From positions 62,001-126,000 of the forward strand of contig NZ_CABJCG010000004.1 in the NCBI RefSeq assembly GCF_902364025.1: a stretch of DNA of 64,000 bases. Reading direction: 5' to 3'. The first letter of the stretch is position 1, and each line of letters starts with the position of its first letter. The DNA comes from Enterocloster lavalensis (lineage in GTDB: Bacteria > Bacillota > Clostridia > Lachnospirales > Lachnospiraceae). Shown here piece after piece: positions 43,129 through 51,975 of this stretch. The notes beneath the pieces are model-generated. The model was given only the letters and a program-made list of their open reading frames with translations. It did no database searches and had not been told where the DNA came from. The translations under genes were made by a program, and so were the position numbers.

Positions 43129-44556
43129 ATGTCTAAGAGTACAGAAGTATTACGGATCTGCCAGGAGCAGGGGATCAAAATGATTGATTTCAAGATGACG
43201 GATTTAAACGGCCGGTGGCGGCACATCACAATCCCGGTGGAGCGCTTTAACGAGGATATTTTCACCCAGGGCATCGGCTTTGACGGCTCCAACTACGGGT
43301 ACGCCCCGGTGGAGAAGAGCGATATGGTCTTTATCCCGGACCCGGAGACCGCGGTGGTGGACCCGTTTACAGAGATTCCCACCCTGACCATGTGCGGGGA
43401 CGTCTGCGTTATCGGGAAGGAGAACCGCCCCTTTGACCAGTATCCCAGAAACGTGAGCCTGCGGGCCATCCAGTACATGAAGGACCAGGGGATCGCGGAC
43501 CAGATGCTCATCGGGCCGGAGTTTGAGTTCCATTTATTCGACAACGTCAGCTACATGGTAGAGCCCCAGCGCATGGCCTTCACCGTGGACACCAGGCAGG
43601 CGTCCTGGAACAGCGGCCGGGAGACCGCGGACAACAAGGGCTTCCAGGTACCCGGAGGCGGCGGATACCACATCGCAGCGCCTCAGGACGTGGCCTACAC
43701 CCTGCGCAGCAAGATGTGCATGCTGCTCCAGGACTGGGGTGTGGACGTCAAATACCACCACCACGAGGTGGGCGGCTCCGGCCAGATGGAGATCGAGGTG
43801 GAGCTGGGCGATATGGTGGACATGGCGGACAAGACCATGATCATCAAGTACGTGATCCACAACGCCGCCGTCCAGGACGGAAGAACCGCCACTTTCATGC
43901 CCAAACCCATCTACAAGGAGGCGGGCAACGGCATGCACGTGCACATGCTGCTGTTAAAGGACGGGGAGCCCGTTTTCTTCGACGAGAACGGCTATTCCGG
44001 CCTGAGCAAAACAGCCCACTATTTTATCGGCGGACTGTTAAAGCACGTCCCGTCCCTGTGCGCCTTCACCAACCCGTCCACCAACTCCTTCAAACGCCTG
44101 GTGCCGGGGTTTGAAGCGCCGGTGACCATCGGTTACGCCACCTCCAACCGCAGCGCCGTGATCCGCATCCCGGCTTACGCCAAAACGCCGAAGGCCAAGC
44201 GGTTCGAGCTGAGGAACCCGGACGCCACGGCCAATCCCTACTACGCCTACGCCGCCATTCTCATGGCCGGACTGGATGGAATCAAGAACCAGATCGATCC
44301 GGAAGCCCACGGCTGGGGTCCCTTTGACTGCAACCTCTACGACCTGCCCGAGGAGGAGAAGGCAAAAATCCAGTCCCTTCCCAAGACATTGGACGAGGCA
44401 TTGGACGCCCTGGAGGCGGACCACGACTATCTGACCGCAGGCGGCGTGTTCCCGGAGCGCCTCATTGAAATCTGGCTGAGGAAGAAACGCCAGGAGAGCC
44501 GGGAGCTGTCCCAGATTCCCCATCCGGCGGAGTTCCAGCGGTATTTTGACTTATAA
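43129..44556 (+). CDS. glnA: Glutamine synthetase, type I (beta-like)
   Basis: A 475-residue glutamine synthetase, making glutamine from glutamate, ammonia and ATP as a cytoplasmic dodecamer. Metal ligands are in GPEFEFH (Glu131, Glu133) and HHHEVGGSGQMEIE (Glu213, Glu221). NGMHVHM holds His271, NPSTNSFKRLVPGFEAP the substrate loop, and NRSAVIRIP a catalytic Arg. It carries the insertion around residues 155-178 and the CNLYDLPEEE loop with Tyr404, the position adenylylated in GSI-beta enzymes. Clostridial enzymes are more often the shorter alpha type. No glnE is in the window. Ribosome-binding site GGAGGGG. Confidence 0.95.
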   Translation: MSKSTEVLRICQEQGIKMIDFKMTDLNGRWRHITIPVERFNEDIFTQGIGFDGSNYGYAPVEKSDMVFIPDPETAVVDPFTEIPTLTMCGDVCVIGKENRPFDQYPRNVSLRAIQYMKDQGIADQMLIGPEFEFHLFDNVSYMVEPQRMAFTVDTRQASWNSGRETADNKGFQVPGGGGYHIAAPQDVAYTLRSKMCMLLQDWGVDVKYHHHEVGGSGQMEIEVELGDMVDMADKTMIIKYVIHNAAVQDGRTATFMPKPIYKEAGNGMHVHMLLLKDGEPVFFDENGYSGLSKTAHYFIGGLLKHVPSLCAFTNPSTNSFKRLVPGFEAPVTIGYATSNRSAVIRIPAYAKTPKAKRFELRNPDATANPYYAYAAILMAGLDGIKNQIDPEAHGWGPFDCNLYDLPEEEKAKIQSLPKTLDEALDALEADHDYLTAGGVFPERLIEIWLRKKRQESRELSQIPHPAEFQRYFDL

Positions 44557-44563
44557 TTTGGAA

Positions 44564-44604
44564 ATACACCGGGCGCGGTCTTTTGCAGACTGCGCCCGGT
44601 GTAT
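44564..44604 (+). terminator. Long hairpin after glnA
   Basis: ATACACCGGGCGC-GGTC pairs with GACTGCGCCCGGTGTAT (17 bp, one mismatch) starting 8 bases after the glnA stop. It has no T-tract of its own, so it may act as an mRNA 3' protector together with the terminator that follows. Confidence 0.65.
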
Positions 44605-44630
44605 TCTGCCAGATCCCAAAAAATCCGGCA

Positions 44631-44671
44631 AAAAGGGGTACCGCTCCGTTCAGGAACGCGGTACCCCTTCT
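44631..44671. terminator. Bidirectional terminator between glnA and the HPr gene
   Basis: AAGGGGTACCGC (44633-44644) and GCGGTACCCCTT (44658-44669) form a perfect 12-bp stem between two convergent genes. On the minus strand it is followed by T5. Confidence 0.85.
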
Positions 44672-44728
44672 TAAAATTCTTATTTACCTGTATGGGAGTC
44701 CTGGGACTCCAGTCATACAGAGACGGAC

Positions 44729-44995
44729 TTACAGCTCGCCCAGTCCGCTCTCAATCGCCTCGGACAGAGTCTTTAACGCCTCTTCCTCGTCCTCGCCGTC
44801 GCAGATCAGGTTGATCTCGGTGCCGGACTTGATCCCGGCAGCCATCACGTTTAATACGCTCTTTGCAACGATCTTTTTATCCCCACACTCAATGATTACG
44901 TCGCATTTGAACTTCATGGCAGCCTGAGAGAGAACGCCGGCGGGTCTTAAATGTAATCCGGAGGGATTCACAACGGTTAATGTTTTACTGATCAT
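44729..44995 (-). CDS. ptsH: HPr phosphocarrier protein
   Basis: An 88-residue HPr. SGLHLRPAG carries the active His15 phosphorylated by enzyme I, and AKSVLNVM carries Ser46, the HPr kinase site used in Gram-positive carbon catabolite control. The usual sequence after Ser46 is IMGVM, so it is slightly divergent there. No ptsI is next to it. AAGGAG precedes the ATG and a strong promoter lies just upstream. Confidence 0.93.
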   Translation of the reverse strand: MISKTLTVVNPSGLHLRPAGVLSQAAMKFKCDVIIECGDKKIVAKSVLNVMAAGIKSGTEINLICDGEDEEEALKTLSEAIESGLGEL

Positions 44996-45063
44996 ATCAA
45001 TTCTCCTTATTAATATATTTTATACTCGTTTGGGAGCCTTAGAAAGGCATGTCTCCTACCAAG

Positions 45064-45092
45064 ATTTTATTACAATCACCCATTGATGTCAA
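45064..45092 (-). promoter_or_regulatory. Promoter of the HPr gene
   Basis: TTGACA (45087-45092), a 17-base spacer and TAAAAT (45064-45069) on the minus strand. The -35 begins one base after the queH stop codon, so the HPr gene is transcribed on its own. Confidence 0.85.
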
Positions 45093-45093
45093 G

Positions 45094-45861
45094 TTAATCG
45101 GCCACTTCGCGGTCAACTTTTTCACAAGCTTTTTCACAGGCGTCCGCCGCCCCGCCTTCTGTTCCGGCGTCCCCGTCCTTTCCTCTCCTGGCTTCCCGGG
45201 AAAATACGCAGCCGCAGTAGTCCTGCCGGTAAAGGCCGTACCGGGCCGACAGCTCGGTAGAGCGCTTGTAGCCGTTCTTTTTCTTAAAATCGGACATCAG
45301 ATAGGGCACGCCGTACTCTGCGGCCAGCCGCTCCCCGATCTCGTTGAGCTTCCCTGCATTTTTCAGGGGACTGATGGACAGCGTGGTGGTGAAATAGTCA
45401 AACTTCCCCTCTGCCGCCGTCCGGGCGGCCCGGCGCAGGCGCAGCTCATAGCAGATAAAGCAGCGCTCTCCCCCTTCCCGGTCTCCCTCATGCCCCCGCA
45501 CCGCCCGGTAAAACTCCTCCGGTTCATACTCCCCGCCCTGAAATTCCACCGGAATTCCCAGGGCCCCGGCGCACTCCATCTCCCGGATCAGCCGCTCCTG
45601 CTCCCCGATCCGCTCCTGATACTCCTGCGGCGGGTAGATGTTGGGATTAAAATAAAACAGCGTGATGGTAAAATACCGGGAAAGGTACTCCAGCACGTAG
45701 CTGCTGCAGGGCGCGCAGCAGCTGTGCAGCAACAGTCTGGGCTTTTTGCCTTCCCGTTCCAAACCCTCGATCACCTTGTCCAGCTCCCGCTGGTAATTGC
45801 GCTTCTGCGCCGGACGGCCCGCGTCTGCGCCCCGGCCGTTTTTTGTCGTCTCTCGCTCCAT
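45094..45861 (-). CDS. queH: Epoxyqueuosine reductase QueH
   Basis: A 255-residue QueH (DUF208) protein. LLHSCCAPCSSYVLEYL near the N-terminus and CFICYELRLRRAA plus YCGCVFS later supply the cysteines for its iron-sulfur/metal centre. It reduces epoxyqueuosine to queuosine in tRNA anticodons and replaces QueG in many anaerobes. ATG 45861 follows a strong GGAGGAG; longer in-frame readings run into the rpoD terminator and are unlikely. Confidence 0.93.
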   Translation of the reverse strand: MERETTKNGRGADAGRPAQKRNYQRELDKVIEGLEREGKKPRLLLHSCCAPCSSYVLEYLSRYFTITLFYFNPNIYPPQEYQERIGEQERLIREMECAGALGIPVEFQGGEYEPEEFYRAVRGHEGDREGGERCFICYELRLRRAARTAAEGKFDYFTTTLSISPLKNAGKLNEIGERLAAEYGVPYLMSDFKKKNGYKRSTELSARYGLYRQDYCGCVFSREARRGKDGDAGTEGGAADACEKACEKVDREVAD

Positions 45862-45952
45862 TCGCTCTCCTCCCCGCCGCTTTGTAACGGCGGCCTCTGT
45901 TTTCCCTGGCTGCGGCGTCATTTTCCGGCGCCTAATGCATTTTTGAAACGCG

Positions 45953-45981
45953 AAAAACGGGGCCGCCCAACCGGCGGTCCC
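45953..45981 (-). terminator. Terminator after rpoD
   Basis: GGGGCCGCC and GGCGGTCCC form a GC-rich stem (45959-45981), followed on the minus strand by GTTTTTCG. It separates rpoD from queH. Confidence 0.75.
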
Positions 45982-46013
45982 GCACAACGTTCCATTCACT
46001 CTATACCCAAAGC

Positions 46014-47159
46014 TTACAGGAAATCCCGGATCCGCTTGCTGCGCACCGGATTGCGCAGTTTGCGCAGGGCCTTGGCCTCGATCTGGCGGATGCGCTCCCT
46101 GGTGACGTTGAACTCTTTGCCAACTTCCTCCAGCGTGCGGGGATGTCCGTCCTCCAGGCCGAAGCGCAGCACGATCACCTGGCGCTCCCGCTCCTTCAAA
46201 TCTCCCAGCAGCGCATCGATGTGCTCGCGCAGCATCACGGACTCCACGTTGCCCTCGGGAGTCACCACATTGTTGTCCGCCACAAAATCGCCCAGGTTGG
46301 AGTCGTCCTCCTCGCCGATGGGAGTCTCTAAGGAAGCAGGCTCTCTGGCGATCTGCATGATCTCCATCACCTTGTCCTCGGTCATGTCCAAAGCCTCCGC
46401 CAGCTCGGTCACGGAGGGCTCATAGCCCAACTCCAGTGTCAGCTTGCGCTGCATCTTGGACATCTTGTTAATCGTCTCCACCATATGCACCGGCACCCGG
46501 ATGGTGCGGGCCTGGTCTGCCAGCGCCCGTGTCACGGACTGACGAATCCACCAGGTAGCATATGTACTTAGCTTATAACCCTTTGTATAGTCGAATTTTT
46601 CAACGCCTTTAATCAGTCCCAGATTTCCCTCCTGAACCAGATCCAGGAAGCTCATTCCCCTGCCGGTATAGCGCTTGGCAATGCTGACCACCAAACGCAG
46701 ATTGGCCTCAATCAACCGCTCTTTTGCAGCTTCGTCGCCCTCTGCCTTGCGCTGGGCCAGCTGTAATTCTTCATCTGCCGTAAGAAGCGGTACCGTGCCG
46801 ATCTCCTTCAGGTACATACGGACGGGATCTTCGGTTCCGATACCCTCGAGCAGGTCCACCGCATCCAGGTCGATCTCCTCTTCCTCCGTATCCTTCATAA
46901 AGCTGTCATCATCAAGGTCCAGATCCAAATCCAGATCGTCCAGGAGCGCGGATTCCTCTGAGAGCATCTTCTCGTCCAGTTCGGGAACTACGTCGATATT
47001 ACGGTTCTCCAGATAACTGTAAATGTGGTCCATCTGCTCCGGCGACAGGCTGTCTCCGGCAAAGAAGTCGTTGATCTCCCCGGCATCGAGCGTATTGTGT
47101 TTGCCCTTTGCAAGTTCAACCAGCTTTTCCAGCTTTTTTAAAAAATCGTCCTTTTCCAC
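46014..47159 (-). CDS. rpoD: Primary sigma factor RpoD (sigma-70/SigA)
   Basis: A 381-residue housekeeping sigma factor. Region 1.2 begins around [12 protein letters not shown]. Region 2 includes [20 protein letters not shown] and [20 protein letters not shown] for -10 recognition and melting. Region 4 has [20 protein letters not shown], the helix-turn-helix for the -35 box. An acidic Asp-rich N-terminal segment is present. The start is GTG at 47159 after AAAGGACG. The neighbouring dnaG usually found in Firmicutes is absent here. Confidence 0.97.
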   Translation of the reverse strand: MEKDDFLKKLEKLVELAKGKHNTLDAGEINDFFAGDSLSPEQMDHIYSYLENRNIDVVPELDEKMLSEESALLDDLDLDLDLDDDSFMKDTEEEEIDLDAVDLLEGIGTEDPVRMYLKEIGTVPLLTADEELQLAQRKAEGDEAAKERLIEANLRLVVSIAKRYTGRGMSFLDLVQEGNLGLIKGVEKFDYTKGYKLSTYATWWIRQSVTRALADQARTIRVPVHMVETINKMSKMQRKLTLELGYEPSVTELAEALDMTEDKVMEIMQIAREPASLETPIGEEDDSNLGDFVADNNVVTPEGNVESVMLREHIDALLGDLKERERQVIVLRFGLEDGHPRTLEEVGKEFNVTRERIRQIEAKALRKLRNPVRSKRIRDFL

Positions 47160-47237
47160 TGATAAACGTCCTTTCGCTTGAAAGTAAGTAGGTTGCCTAC
47201 GCAGAAGCTCCTGTGGAGAAACTTCTACAACTTATCA

Positions 47238-47266
47238 TTATATACGATCAATCGATACTTTTCAAC
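47238..47266 (-). promoter_or_regulatory. rpoD promoter
   Basis: TTGAAA (47261-47266), 17 bases, TATAAT (47238-47243) on the minus strand, about 80 bases before the GTG start. It lets rpoD be transcribed independently of the upstream lipid-kinase gene. Confidence 0.8.
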
Positions 47267-47376
47267 ATATTTACGGAAAAACTTATTAAAATCGACGCGA
47301 TCGTCCAGGCGGCTGGAAAATCAGCGCGAAAAACAGCCTCCAAGCCCGATTTTTCCTCCAAAAAAGCCGTTGGACC

Positions 47377-48279
47377 TCACATCAGCTCGTCGGTTCTGCG
47401 CAGAATCCGGATCTTTTTCTGCAGATTCACGATCTCCACCTCAGTCCTGCTGCCGCCGAACTCGCCGTCCAGCACCCAGTCCACCGGCGCATCCGACACC
47501 ATGCGGATCGCCCGGGTCTTAAACTTGTAGACGTACTCGTTGGGCTCTTCCTTCAGAAACATGTAGTTGATAATGTTGGTCAGGTCCACCGGCGTCCTGG
47601 GCATGCGGATCAAAAGCACCTCGAACTCGCCGTCGTTTAAGGCCACGGACTGGTTCACCAGACCCTTGAAGCCGCCCACGCTGATGGTGTTGGTGACCAT
47701 GCCGAACACAAAATCCTCCTCCAGCACCTGGTCGTCCCACTCCACCCGCATATGCCTGGGCTTTAAGCCCGCCAGGCTCTTTACGCCCTCCAGCACATAG
47801 GCGTTGTGGCCCAGCCAGTTTTTCTTGTCCTGGGGCGTCAGATAGGAAACCTCCGTGAAGGCTCCGAAACCGGCGATGTAGACGAAATACTGGTCTTTGC
47901 AGAAGCGCCCGATGTCGATGGGGTAGGGACTGCCCTCCACAATGTCGGCAGCTGCCTCCTGCATGGACTTTGGAAGCCCCAGGCTGGCGGCAAAATCGTT
48001 GGTGGACCCGGCCGGAATATACCCAAGTAACGGGAGGCGCTCCAGATTCATCATACCGGTCACCGCCTCGTTCAAGGTACCGTCCCCTCCGCTCACCACC
48101 AGCACGTCCATCCGGCCCGCGTAATCCTTCACCCACTCCACACAATCTTTCTGGCTCTGGGTCACGTGGACATGGATATCGAAACCCGCTTTGGTGAAAA
48201 TGTCCAGGATTCCCATGAGCTGGCCCCGGATCTGTTCCTTACCGGAACGCGGATTGAAGATAAACATCAGTTTTTTCAT
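47377..48279 (-). CDS. YegS/DgkB-type diacylglycerol/lipid kinase
   Basis: A 300-residue lipid kinase of the DAGK catalytic family. FNPRSGKEQ at the N-terminus and VSGGDGTLNEAV bind ATP, and GYIPAGSTNDFAASLG is the conserved third motif. It phosphorylates diacylglycerol or a related lipid at the membrane, recycling it into phospholipid synthesis. ATG 48279 follows AAGGAGGG; an in-frame start further upstream is not supported. Confidence 0.9.
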   Translation of the reverse strand: MKKLMFIFNPRSGKEQIRGQLMGILDIFTKAGFDIHVHVTQSQKDCVEWVKDYAGRMDVLVVSGGDGTLNEAVTGMMNLERLPLLGYIPAGSTNDFAASLGLPKSMQEAAADIVEGSPYPIDIGRFCKDQYFVYIAGFGAFTEVSYLTPQDKKNWLGHNAYVLEGVKSLAGLKPRHMRVEWDDQVLEEDFVFGMVTNTISVGGFKGLVNQSVALNDGEFEVLLIRMPRTPVDLTNIINYMFLKEEPNEYVYKFKTRAIRMVSDAPVDWVLDGEFGGSRTEVEIVNLQKKIRILRRTDELM

Positions 48280-48337
48280 TCCACATTCCCTCCTTTCCAA
48301 AGTATGTCCCCTTTTTCTTCCATTATCCAACAAAATC

Positions 48338-49447
48338 CTAAATCAATTTGGTGTACGCCTTAAATGCGCCCGGCAGCGGGTATTCCCCTTTCACCGCGCT
48401 TCGCTCTACAAAGAAAAACGCTCCCTCCCGGTTCATTTCCCCGCTCTCCCTAAGCGATACGGCGTAACCGGCCATATGCCACTCCACATGGGAAAAAATG
48501 TGCTTGGCCGCGGGAAGGGGTTCCACCGCCTCCACCAGGTCCGGGGATAACCCGAAGGCCCCGGGAACCTGGTCCGGTTCCAGATGTCCCGGCACGTTGG
48601 GCAGCTCGTAGAGGGAAGCCAAAAGTCCCGTGTCCGGGCGCTTATGGATGGCTACCTCCTTCCCCCGCCGGATCAGGCAGACGGTCAGTTCCTCCACCTT
48701 CCGCTTCTTCAGAGCACCGCGCACCGGAATCTCCTTCCACAGCCCCTGCCTGCGGGTCAGGCAGATGGATTCCATGGGGCACTCTGCGCAGCGCGGTTCC
48801 CCGCCCGGCACGCAGACGATGGCTCCCACCTCGATCAGGCCCTGGTTGTACTGACTGGTCCGCTCCCGGGGCATGATCTCCTTAAGCTCCCGCTCCATCC
48901 TGGCCTTGACCGCCGGCTGCCGGATGTCCTCCCGGTCCGCCAGCACCCGGGAAATCACCCGCAGCACGTTTCCGTCCACCGCCGGAACCGGAAGCCCGAA
49001 GGCGATGGAAGCGATGGCCCCCGCCGTGTAGCTTCCGATCCCGGGAAGAGCCAAAAGCGCATCGTAGGAACCGGGCAATTCGCCGCCATGGCGCTCTGTG
49101 ATCATAAGCGCCGCTTTCTTTAAATTCCTGGCCCGGGTGTAGTACCCAAGGCCCTCCCACAACTTCATCAGGCGGTCATCCTCCACCGCTGCCAAAGCCT
49201 GCACGGTGGGGAGGGCCGCCATAAAACGTTCAAAATAGGGTTTTACCGCCTCCACCCTGGTCTGCTGGAGCATAATCTCCGAAATCCAGACCCGGTAGGG
49301 CGTGGGATCGTCGCGCCAGGGAAGGGATCTGGCATGCCCCTCATACCAGGAAAGCAGCGGCCTGGCCATTGCCTTAAGCCGCTGCTGACGGTCCAATTCA
49401 TCTTCTCGTTCCAAGACCTGTATCCGGTCATACAAATGTTTCGTCAT
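48338..49447 (-). CDS. mutY: A/G-specific adenine glycosylase MutY
   Basis: A 369-residue DNA repair glycosylase that removes adenine mispaired with 8-oxoguanine. SEIMLQQTRVEAVKPYFERF, the helix-hairpin-helix LPGIGSYTAGAI with the following catalytic Asp (PAVDGNVLRV), and the iron-sulfur cluster cysteines CVPGGEPRCAECPMESIC are clear. A NUDIX-like C-terminal domain recognises 8-oxoG. The start at 49447 overlaps the birA stop by one base, indicating coupling, and no strong ribosome-binding site is seen. Confidence 0.95.
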   Translation of the reverse strand: MTKHLYDRIQVLEREDELDRQQRLKAMARPLLSWYEGHARSLPWRDDPTPYRVWISEIMLQQTRVEAVKPYFERFMAALPTVQALAAVEDDRLMKLWEGLGYYTRARNLKKAALMITERHGGELPGSYDALLALPGIGSYTAGAIASIAFGLPVPAVDGNVLRVISRVLADREDIRQPAVKARMERELKEIMPRERTSQYNQGLIEVGAIVCVPGGEPRCAECPMESICLTRRQGLWKEIPVRGALKKRKVEELTVCLIRRGKEVAIHKRPDTGLLASLYELPNVPGHLEPDQVPGAFGLSPDLVEAVEPLPAAKHIFSHVEWHMAGYAVSLRESGEMNREGAFFFVERSAVKGEYPLPGAFKAYTKLI

Positions 49448-50427
49448 CACACATACCCGTAAACGCCCCGAACGGAAACCTCGCCCGATATCACGGACTT
49501 TACTTCTCCTTCGGAACATTTTACCAGGAGAGCCCCCTGGCTGTCAATACCAAGGGCCTCCCCCTGGTACTCTCCGGCCGGATCCAGAACCCGGACCTGG
49601 CGGCCCGTGTTGGCGGACCAGAGGTTGTAGGTGTCCACCAGGCCCGATAAGTCGCCCGCCTTCTCGAACAGAGCGTAATACTTCTCGAAGGCGTTCATCA
49701 CCGCCGCCACAAGGGGACTGCGCTTCACGCCGCGCCCCAGCTCCAGCTTCAGGGAGGTGGCGGTTTTTCCCAGCTCCCCGGGAAAGCCGTCCATATTCAC
49801 ATTGATCCCGATGCCCACGATCACGTAACGGATCCACTCCGCCTCCGTGCTCATTTCCGTCAGGATGCCCACGACCTTTTTCCCGCCACAGACAATGTCG
49901 TTGGGCCACTTGATCACCGCCTCCAGGCCGGTCAGGCTGCGGATTGCATCCGACACCGCCAGGGCGGTCACCAGCGTCAGCATGGACGCCCGATGAGGCT
50001 CAAACTCCGGGCGCAGGATCAGGGTCATCCAGATTCCCGTCCCGTCCGGCGCCTCCCAGTGGCGGCCCCGGCGGCCCTTTCCGGCTGTCTGGCTGTCCGC
50101 CACCACCAGGGTCCCGTGGGGCGCGCCCTGCTCGGCCAGCTGTCTGGCCCGGGTGTTGGTGGAGTCCGTGCGGTCGTAGTAGACCAGGTTGGAACCGGCC
50201 CAGGCGGAATCCAGGCTGCTCACCAGCTCGGCCCGGGTGATCACATCCGCCCCCTGTACCAGCCGGTATCCCTTATTGCGCACAGCCTGAATCTGGTAGC
50301 CTTCCTCCTTGAGCTGTCCGATGGTTTTCCACACCGCCGTCCGGGATACCCCAAGCTGTTCGCAGAGCTGCTGGCCGGAGAGATAACCCTCCGACTCCCG
50401 CAGCATTTTTAAAATTTCTGTTTTCAT
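49447..50427 (-). CDS. birA: Biotin-protein ligase / biotin repressor BirA
   Basis: A 326-residue bifunctional BirA. The N-terminal winged helix-turn-helix (YLSGQQLCEQLGVSRTAVWK) binds DNA. The ligase domain carries GRRGRHWEAPDGTG for biotinyl-AMP and IKWPNDIVCGGKKVVGIL, followed by a C-terminal SH3-like domain. It attaches biotin to carboxylase carriers and may repress biotin uptake genes. It is followed directly by mutY and preceded by a small membrane protein gene. Confidence 0.95.
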   Translation of the reverse strand: MKTEILKMLRESEGYLSGQQLCEQLGVSRTAVWKTIGQLKEEGYQIQAVRNKGYRLVQGADVITRAELVSSLDSAWAGSNLVYYDRTDSTNTRARQLAEQGAPHGTLVVADSQTAGKGRRGRHWEAPDGTGIWMTLILRPEFEPHRASMLTLVTALAVSDAIRSLTGLEAVIKWPNDIVCGGKKVVGILTEMSTEAEWIRYVIVGIGINVNMDGFPGELGKTATSLKLELGRGVKRSPLVAAVMNAFEKYYALFEKAGDLSGLVDTYNLWSANTGRQVRVLDPAGEYQGEALGIDSQGALLVKCSEGEVKSVISGEVSVRGVYGYV

Positions 50428-50435
50428 GGCTTCAT

Positions 50436-50741
50436 TTACCCCCAGATACTGATGGCGCTGAGCACGCCCACCGCGGCCAGGACCACGGTGAGCAAAATGT
50501 GTATTATGCCCGTTCTGCGCTTTTTCTTGTCATGTCCCTGAGTTTTCAACTCAAACACGCCGCTGACCGCGTTCAGCGCTGCGGCCAGGAAAAACACCAG
50601 TGGGAAGAGCACCTCATGGCCCTCCGGGTTGAGAAATGAAAGCAGTCCGAGGACTACCACTAAAATACCTACGATGAGGTGGAACACATCCAGAAATACG
50701 CCTGAATGCCGGTCTCCCCTCCTCGACTGTGAATGCATCAT
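50436..50741 (-). CDS. Small membrane protein, three helices
   Basis: A 101-residue protein with three hydrophobic segments (near residues 18-36, 44-62 and 78-97) and a short basic linker with HDKKKRR. I do not recognise a named function. It sits between argF and birA on the same strand, 8 bases before birA, so it is co-transcribed with housekeeping genes. Confidence 0.75.
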   Translation of the reverse strand: MMHSQSRRGDRHSGVFLDVFHLIVGILVVVLGLLSFLNPEGHEVLFPLVFFLAAALNAVSGVFELKTQGHDKKKRRTGIIHILLTVVLAAVGVLSAISIWG

Positions 50742-50747
50742 ATATTA

Positions 50748-51737
50748 TTATTCTCCCAACGTAGCCAGCATCACCGCTTTTATGGTGTGCATGCGGTTTT
50801 CCGCCTCGTCAAAAACCACCGACCGGGCGGATTCGAATACTTCATCTGTCACTTCCAGTTCCGTTACATTAAAACGCTCGCCCATCTCCTTGCCGATCTT
50901 GGTTTTGAGATCGTGGAAGGAGGGCAGGCAGTGGAGGAAAATAGCCTGGGGTCCCGCGGCGTTCATCACGTCCATGGTCACCTTGTAGGGCGTCAGATCG
51001 CGGATGCGCTCCTCCCAGACCTCGTCCGGCTCGCCCATGGACACCCAGACGTCGGTGTCGATCACGTCCGCGCCCTTCACCGCGCTGCTCACATCCTCGG
51101 TCAGTGTCACGGAGCCGCCGCTGAGAGCAGCGAACGCTTCACACTCCGCCACCAGCTCCGGCGCGGGGAAATACTTCTCAGGCGCGCAGGCCACAAAGTG
51201 CATTCCCACCTTGGAACAGGCGATCATCAGGGCGTTGCCCATGTTGTAGCGGGCGTCACCCATGTAGACCAGCTTCACGCCCTTTAAATGTCCCAGGTGC
51301 TCCCGGATCGTCAGCAGATCCGCCAGCATCTGCGTGGGGTGGTCCTCATTGGTCAAACCGTTCCACACCGGCACGCCTGCGTATTTTGCCAGCTCCTCCA
51401 CGATCTCCTGGCCAAATCCGCGGTACTCGATGCCCTCGTACATTCCGCCCAGCACGCGGGCCGTGTCCGCGATGCTCTCCTTCTTGCCGATCTGGGAGCC
51501 GGACGGGTCCAGATATGTAGTGCCCATGCCCAGGTCGTGGGCGGCCACCTCGAAGGCGCAGCGCGTTCTGGTACTGGTCTTCTCAAAGATCAGGGCCACA
51601 TTTTTTCCCTTCAGCGTGTCCACGAGAATCCCTTTTTTCTTCTTGTCCTTCAGCTCTGCCGACAGGTCAAGCAGGTACAGGATTTCCTCTTCCGTATAGT
51701 CTTTTAATGTTAAAAAATGCCTTCCTTTTAAGTTCAT
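50748..51737 (-). CDS. argF: Ornithine carbamoyltransferase
   Basis: A 329-residue OTCase. [12 protein letters not shown] binds carbamoyl phosphate, [12 protein letters not shown] and [10 protein letters not shown] (ornithine-binding Cys) are signatures of the family. It makes citrulline from ornithine and carbamoyl phosphate. ATG 51737 follows GGAGG; an upstream in-frame ATG is less likely. A putative arginine-regulator palindrome sits upstream, favouring a biosynthetic argF over a catabolic arcB, and no arcA or arcC is nearby. Confidence 0.94.
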   Translation of the reverse strand: MNLKGRHFLTLKDYTEEEILYLLDLSAELKDKKKKGILVDTLKGKNVALIFEKTSTRTRCAFEVAAHDLGMGTTYLDPSGSQIGKKESIADTARVLGGMYEGIEYRGFGQEIVEELAKYAGVPVWNGLTNEDHPTQMLADLLTIREHLGHLKGVKLVYMGDARYNMGNALMIACSKVGMHFVACAPEKYFPAPELVAECEAFAALSGGSVTLTEDVSSAVKGADVIDTDVWVSMGEPDEVWEERIRDLTPYKVTMDVMNAAGPQAIFLHCLPSFHDLKTKIGKEMGERFNVTELEVTDEVFESARSVVFDEAENRMHTIKAVMLATLGE

Positions 51738-51770
51738 GGCTGCTTCCTCCGCTTTTTTTACAGTATGCAT

Positions 51771-51830
51771 ATTTATTAGTATATATAAATATTTATACTA
51801 TAATTTACTACAGGAGCAGCCGGATGTCAA
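51771..51830 (-). promoter_or_regulatory. argF promoter and ArgR-box-like palindrome
   Basis: TTGACA (51825-51830), 17 bases, TAAATT (51802-51807). Downstream lies an AT palindrome centred on ATAAATATTTAT (51786-51797), with a second related word AATAAATATGCAT next to it. Two adjacent AT-rich boxes over the start site resemble paired ArgR boxes; assignment is tentative. Confidence 0.5.
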
Positions 51831-51975
51831 GGGTTGGATTGCATATTTTATCAATTATTGGTATAATTAATATTAAATATACAGGTTATACAATCCGCTT
51901 TAAAAATAAATTTTCCTTTAAAATCAAGGTTTTTCGTTATTTCGTCTCCTGGTCCGCTGCATAAATCATGCATAA

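Noticed and set aside
45049..46425. Plus-strand 458-residue frame over queH and rpoD
   Set aside because: Runs across two well-supported minus-strand genes and their terminator; no domain.
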